Assembly: GCF_000025985.1 (NCBI RefSeq)
Contig: NC_003228.3
Coordinates: 2,790,001 to 2,854,000, forward strand
Length of the DNA stretch: 64,000 nt
Direction of reading: 5' to 3'
Origin: Bacteroides fragilis NCTC 9343
GTDB lineage: Bacteria > Bacteroidota > Bacteroidia > Bacteroidales > Bacteroidaceae
Shown: one piece after another, positions 59,871 to 64,000 of the stretch
How positions within the stretch are numbered: position 1 is the stretch's first letter
Layout: each line of letters opens with the position of its first letter
Made by a program: the position numbers and the translations under genes
Notes under the pieces: generated by a model
Seen by the model: only the letters and a program-made list of their open reading frames with translations
The model's database searches: none
Told to the model about the DNA's origin: nothing

Positions 59871-62198
59871 ATGATACGACATTATTTGAAAATTGCATGT
59901 AGGAATTTGCTGAAATACAAGACTCAGAGTATCATCAGCATCCTAGGATTAGCTATCGGATTTACCTGTTTTGCGCTTGCTGTCTTATGGATACGTTACG
60001 AAATGACATACGACACCTTCCATGAAGGTTTTGACCGTATTCATTTGGTGTATCAGAAATCGGCATTAAGTGACACAGGCGTTACAACAACAATTCCATA
60101 TCCGGTATCCACTTCTTTAGAAAAGCAGTTTCCGGAAGTGGAAGATGCCTGCGGTTTTCTTTTTTATGAACAGGAAGTGACAGTAGACGATGGCGCTATC
60201 CGGCAACTGTATGAAATCAATGCAGACTCTTGCTTCATGCATATGTTCGGGATACAAGTACTCTCCGGCAGCCTTGATTTCCTGGAATCGGAAGAGCGGA
60301 TAGCACTGACAGAGCATGCGGCCAAGGAACTTTTCGGTACGGAAAATCCGATCGGGAAGGAAATCAAACTGTATGGTGCCCCTAAAACCGTATGTGCGAT
60401 CGTCAACGGATGGAACCGTCATACCAATTTACCTTTTTCTATTTTAACGGGAGGAATACGTCAATGGCATAATGCATGGTATCACGGAGGATTCCATGTA
60501 TTTATAAAATTGCACAAAGAAGTAAATGCCGAGGCTTTTCAGAAAAAACTGGAACAAACGAAACTCGAAACAGACAGCAAGGGCGGCATGCAGAATCTGA
60601 TGGTTATGCCCATCAGTAAGTGCCACTATACTGTACTGGCCGACCAAAATGCCATCCAGTTCAGCTATATCCTATTCTTCTCAATTGTAGGCGGATTAGT
60701 TATTCTTTGTTCGCTGATCAACTACCTGTCTTTGTTTGTCAGCCGTTTACGGATGCGAAGCAGAGAATTGGCATTACGCAAAGTATGCGGTTCATCAGAC
60801 CTCCATCTGTTCACCCTGCTTGTTACAGAATATCTGCTGATCTTGTTGGCCGCAGGACTTATGGGAATGGCCCTGATAGAATTGGTATTGTCTCCGTTCA
60901 AAGAATTGTCGGGAGTAAAAGAAGGAGATATTTACTGGGAATCTTTTTTATACTTCGCCCTCGTCATCGGATGTTCTCTTGCCACATTCCTGCCTGTAAC
61001 TTTCTACTTCAACAAACGAACGCTACAAAGTAACATACAGCAAAAAACCGTAAACAGATACGGGTATCTGGGACGTAAGATAAGCATTGTTTTTCAACTT
61101 TCTATCAGTATCTGCTTTATCTTCTGCATCAGTGTCATCATGAAGCAACTCTATTATCTCAGCACCACAGATATTGGTATAGAACGCAAAAATATAGCGA
61201 CTCTAAGCATATATCCGCAAAACAATCTATTGCCTGCCGCTGATAAAATAGAGCAGTTTCCTTATGTCACTCAGGTTCTGAAAGGACACTTTTCGCTGCT
61301 ACCCAAAACTGCATCCATGGCTATGCACTTCAAGGATTGGGACGGAAAACAACCCGGAGATGCAGAGATCGATATGGAAGTACTGATGGAAAGTGAAGAG
61401 TTAGCACAGTTCTACGGCATCCGCCTTTTAAAAGGAAAGATGCTGAAAGAAGGAGAGAGGGATGCCGGCACTATTGTAATCAATGAGGCAGCGGCCAAAG
61501 CACTCGGATGGAATGATCCGATTGGGAAAAAACTAATCAGACCCAACGGAACGGGGACAACCGTTATCGGTTTGGTAAAAGACTTCCATACGACATCGCC
61601 TACCACTCCCATAAAACCTATCGCATTTATAGCCAAAGGCTTTTCCGGATTCGACCTGGGCAAAGGTGATGTACTGATAAAGTATAGAGAAGGCGAATGG
61701 CCCAAACTTAAAAAAGACATTGAAAAGCTATGTCAGAAAGAATATCCGGAAAATAAAATCAGATTATCCAATATGGAGGAGACCTATGACAACTATCTCA
61801 AATCGGAGCAGACCCTTTTGAAACTCCTGAGTTGTGTAGCTGTTGTCTGTATTCTGATTGCTGTATTCGGAGTGTTCTCTTTAGTGACATTGGCATGCGA
61901 GCAACGGCGTAAAGAAATCGCTATCAGGAAAGTAAATGGTGCAACACTTGGCAACATCCTTTCGATATTTATAAAAGAGTACCTGATATTGTTACTCTGC
62001 GCCTCGTTCCTTGCTTTCCCGGTCAGCTACGTGATCATGAAAGCGTGGCTGGAGAATTATGTCGAACAAATCAGCATAGGCGTTTCGATGTATGTCACTA
62101 TCTTTATGGGAATCGGTATCATCATAACCGCCTGTATCGGCTGGAGAGTATGGAAAGCCGCCCGTGAAAACCCGGCGGAAGTAGTAAAAACAGAATAA
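59871..62198 (+). CDS. MacB/FtsX-like ABC transporter permease (tandem paralogue)
   Basis: The 775-residue protein is a tandem paralogue of the previous gene (MIRHYLKIACRNLLKYKTQS; EIAIRKVNGATLGNILSIFIKEYLILLL; both end NPAEVVKTE). The gap is 16 bases and the leader GGATCTAATAATATG recurs before the next paralogue. The central periplasmic parts differ more than the membrane parts, so different substrates are possible. Confidence 0.9.
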   Translation: MIRHYLKIACRNLLKYKTQSIISILGLAIGFTCFALAVLWIRYEMTYDTFHEGFDRIHLVYQKSALSDTGVTTTIPYPVSTSLEKQFPEVEDACGFLFYEQEVTVDDGAIRQLYEINADSCFMHMFGIQVLSGSLDFLESEERIALTEHAAKELFGTENPIGKEIKLYGAPKTVCAIVNGWNRHTNLPFSILTGGIRQWHNAWYHGGFHVFIKLHKEVNAEAFQKKLEQTKLETDSKGGMQNLMVMPISKCHYTVLADQNAIQFSYILFFSIVGGLVILCSLINYLSLFVSRLRMRSRELALRKVCGSSDLHLFTLLVTEYLLILLAAGLMGMALIELVLSPFKELSGVKEGDIYWESFLYFALVIGCSLATFLPVTFYFNKRTLQSNIQQKTVNRYGYLGRKISIVFQLSISICFIFCISVIMKQLYYLSTTDIGIERKNIATLSIYPQNNLLPAADKIEQFPYVTQVLKGHFSLLPKTASMAMHFKDWDGKQPGDAEIDMEVLMESEELAQFYGIRLLKGKMLKEGERDAGTIVINEAAAKALGWNDPIGKKLIRPNGTGTTVIGLVKDFHTTSPTTPIKPIAFIAKGFSGFDLGKGDVLIKYREGEWPKLKKDIEKLCQKEYPENKIRLSNMEETYDNYLKSEQTLLKLLSCVAVVCILIAVFGVFSLVTLACEQRRKEIAIRKVNGATLGNILSIFIKEYLILLLCASFLAFPVSYVIMKAWLENYVEQISIGVSMYVTIFMGIGIIITACIGWRVWKAARENPAEVVKTE

Positions 62199-62212
62199 AA
62201 AAATCTAATAAT

Positions 62213-64000
62213 ATGATACAACATTATTTTAAAATTGCATGTAGAAACCTTTTAAAACATAAGGTACAGAATATCTTAAGCATTGTAGGCTTATCTATCG
62301 GTTTTACAGCTTTCTTGTTAGGTGGGTATTGGCATTACTGGGAATATCATTTTGATAGTTTCCACCCTCAAAGTTCAAGGACTTATGCCTTGACTACCAC
62401 CGGTATATTTAAAACAGCCGACGGATCTGTCGGAGAATTAAACCAGATACATCAGATGGTGGAAAAAGATCTGGTTACTTTCCCTGAAATAGCTAAAGTT
62501 TGCCATGTCAGCGAAGTAAAATACGAATTTGAGAAGGATACAAAAAGTTGGATCGGAATGAAAATAGACTCCACTTTCTTTGATATCTTTCAATGTAAAC
62601 TGATCGAAGGGAGCTATTATAAAGTTCCATTTAACGTAAATCATGTGATTCTGACTCAAAAAATGGCCAACTTCTACTTTGGTGACAGTAGTTGCGTAGG
62701 GAAAGAGTTGAAAATCAACGACAAATTATCATATACCATTGCGGGAGTAATGGAAAATTATCCCCAAAACAGTGATTTCAAATTTGAATACCTGATTCTG
62801 GCCACTCCATCCCCCAATCAAGTAAAAAGAAATACGACTTATGTATGGTTACACCCTTCGGCCGATGCTGCACATCTAAGTAAAAAGATAGCAGCCTACA
62901 GAGTCAAAGAACCCGATACCAAATGGAGTAAATATTCTGAATGGCACTTTCATTTGCGTCCGTTACCCGAAATTCATACCCGCTGCTCTCCTGAGCTGAA
63001 AGGCAGGCTTCAACATATCCGGATTTTGGCTACGGCGGGAATATTGGCATTTGCCAGTGCATTAATGAATCTGCTTGTTCTATTCATTGGCCAGCAACAA
63101 CGAAAAGCGCGCTATAATGCCACTTTTTCCACTCTTGGTGCTTCCATCTACAGTTTGATAGGGAAAAACTTACTTGAATTGACCCTCCCCCTGTTCATAG
63201 CATTTTTGCTTTCAATGGCATTTATCGAATTCCTGTTTCCGTTTTATAAGGATTACACCAGTTTGGTAGCAGAGAGCAGTAGCTATTATAATGGAGTCAT
63301 CCAGAGTATCACCCGGCAAGAAGTACTGAAAGCATCCTATTGGATTTATCCGTTATGCTGCCTGATATTTCTGGTTTTAAGTACGGTTCCCATCGTCGGT
63401 CTGCTGAAACGAAACAGTCGGGGAACTTCGCTGGCACTTAGAAACGGATTGATAATCGGACAAATCTTCATCGGCTCTTTATTCCTCCTGACTTCTTGCA
63501 TGTTCTACAGTCAGTACCGATTCATGAGCCGTACAGACAAAGGACTGGTCACCGATCACATCTGGCAGATCGACCTCGGATTCGATGCAACCTACAATAC
63601 TGATTGTACCCCTTTTATAGAAGCACTAAAACAAAACTCAGCCATCGATGACGTAACGGCCCTGACACAGCCTCTCCTTGTTTTAAGAGGAGAGTGGTAT
63701 TGCAGTTTTATCACTCAATTTCCCATAGAGGGACGTAATAATGTAGATGAAGCAACAGAAGATAATTGCATCGTTGTGCAAAAGAATTTCCTTTCCTTTT
63801 TCGGAATGAAGATGAAAGAAGGAGAATGGATACAGGATCAGGGGACAAGAGATATAGTTATCAACGAAACCGGTGCCCGCGAACTCAACATTCCTTCACT
63901 GACAGGACGTCTTATACTCAGTGATGACGAAGATTCGGAGAATCATGCAGTACCCACCAGAATCAGCGGTATTTTACGTGATTTCTACTACTGTCCGATG
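62213..64000 (+). CDS. MacB/FtsX-like ABC transporter permease (partial at window end)
   Basis: ATG 62213 (MIQHYFKIACRNLLKHKVQN) opens a frame that stays open to base 64000, about 596 codons. It begins like the two preceding paralogues but is more diverged, with an N-terminal helix (about 20-40), a periplasmic domain and an FtsX block near 275-410. The leader TCTAATAATATG is shared with the previous gene. The C-terminus lies outside the window. Confidence 0.85.
   Translation, partial: MIQHYFKIACRNLLKHKVQNILSIVGLSIGFTAFLLGGYWHYWEYHFDSFHPQSSRTYALTTTGIFKTADGSVGELNQIHQMVEKDLVTFPEIAKVCHVSEVKYEFEKDTKSWIGMKIDSTFFDIFQCKLIEGSYYKVPFNVNHVILTQKMANFYFGDSSCVGKELKINDKLSYTIAGVMENYPQNSDFKFEYLILATPSPNQVKRNTTYVWLHPSADAAHLSKKIAAYRVKEPDTKWSKYSEWHFHLRPLPEIHTRCSPELKGRLQHIRILATAGILAFASALMNLLVLFIGQQQRKARYNATFSTLGASIYSLIGKNLLELTLPLFIAFLLSMAFIEFLFPFYKDYTSLVAESSSYYNGVIQSITRQEVLKASYWIYPLCCLIFLVLSTVPIVGLLKRNSRGTSLALRNGLIIGQIFIGSLFLLTSCMFYSQYRFMSRTDKGLVTDHIWQIDLGFDATYNTDCTPFIEALKQNSAIDDVTALTQPLLVLRGEWYCSFITQFPIEGRNNVDEATEDNCIVVQKNFLSFFGMKMKEGEWIQDQGTRDIVINETGARELNIPSLTGRLILSDDEDSENHAVPTRISGILRDFYYCPM

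Overview
The window comes from a Bacteroides-type genome. Supporting signs are an lptG-tgt-lon block, the near absence of Shine-Dalgarno sites, a TAnnTTTG promoter element, a Bacteroides-style tyrosine integrase and BACON-domain proteins. It holds about 6.4 kb of host housekeeping genes, a 41 kb integrated tailed phage (6483-47634) and about 16 kb of host genes for a two-component-controlled export system.

Left host flank (1-6482): a thioredoxin-fold protein lacking its cysteines, LptG, Tgt, Lon and a tRNA1(Val) adenine methyltransferase. Prophage: the ends are a 47-bp perfect direct repeat made of the 3' part of a tRNA-Pro(UGG). One copy is a fragment at 6483-6529, the other lies inside the intact tRNA at 47590-47664. 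The leftward arm (6.5-10.9 kb) is AT-rich and carries a HIRAN protein, five XRE/cI-like regulators, an ORF6N protein and the decayed remains of a duplicated regulator cassette. The rightward early region (11-18.3 kb) has many small genes, an excisionase-like HTH protein, a HAD hydrolase and a replication-like winged-helix protein. Late genes (18.4-44 kb) run S49 protease, capsid with built-in scaffold, probable tail-tube protein, terminase, holin, candidate unimolecular spanin, portal, connectors, M15 endolysin, tape measure and tail tip. The late operon ends in an inverted-repeat-bounded segment. Then come 2 kb of hairpin-rich, mostly non-coding DNA and the integrase.

The most striking object is at 41.86-43.45 kb. 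Two convergent, homologous tail genes are flanked by inverted repeats of 134 and 137 bp that begin one base after the stop codon of the preceding tail-tip gene. Inversion would swap which variant is expressed with the late operon. Each variant starts with the second half of a BACON domain and ends with the first half of one, and the preceding tail-tip protein also ends with a first half. This suggests head-to-tail assembly of a fibre by domain complementation, seeded on the tail tip, with a phase-variable subunit. This is inference from sequence only.

Right host flank (47.7-64 kb): small genes, a histidine kinase and an NtrC-type response regulator, then a TolC-like channel, a membrane-fusion protein and four MacB/FtsX-type permeases (the last cut by the window edge). 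Two sigma-54 promoter candidates each have a pair of GTGC-N6-GCAC sites at exactly the same spacing, so the adjacent regulator probably controls both transcription units.
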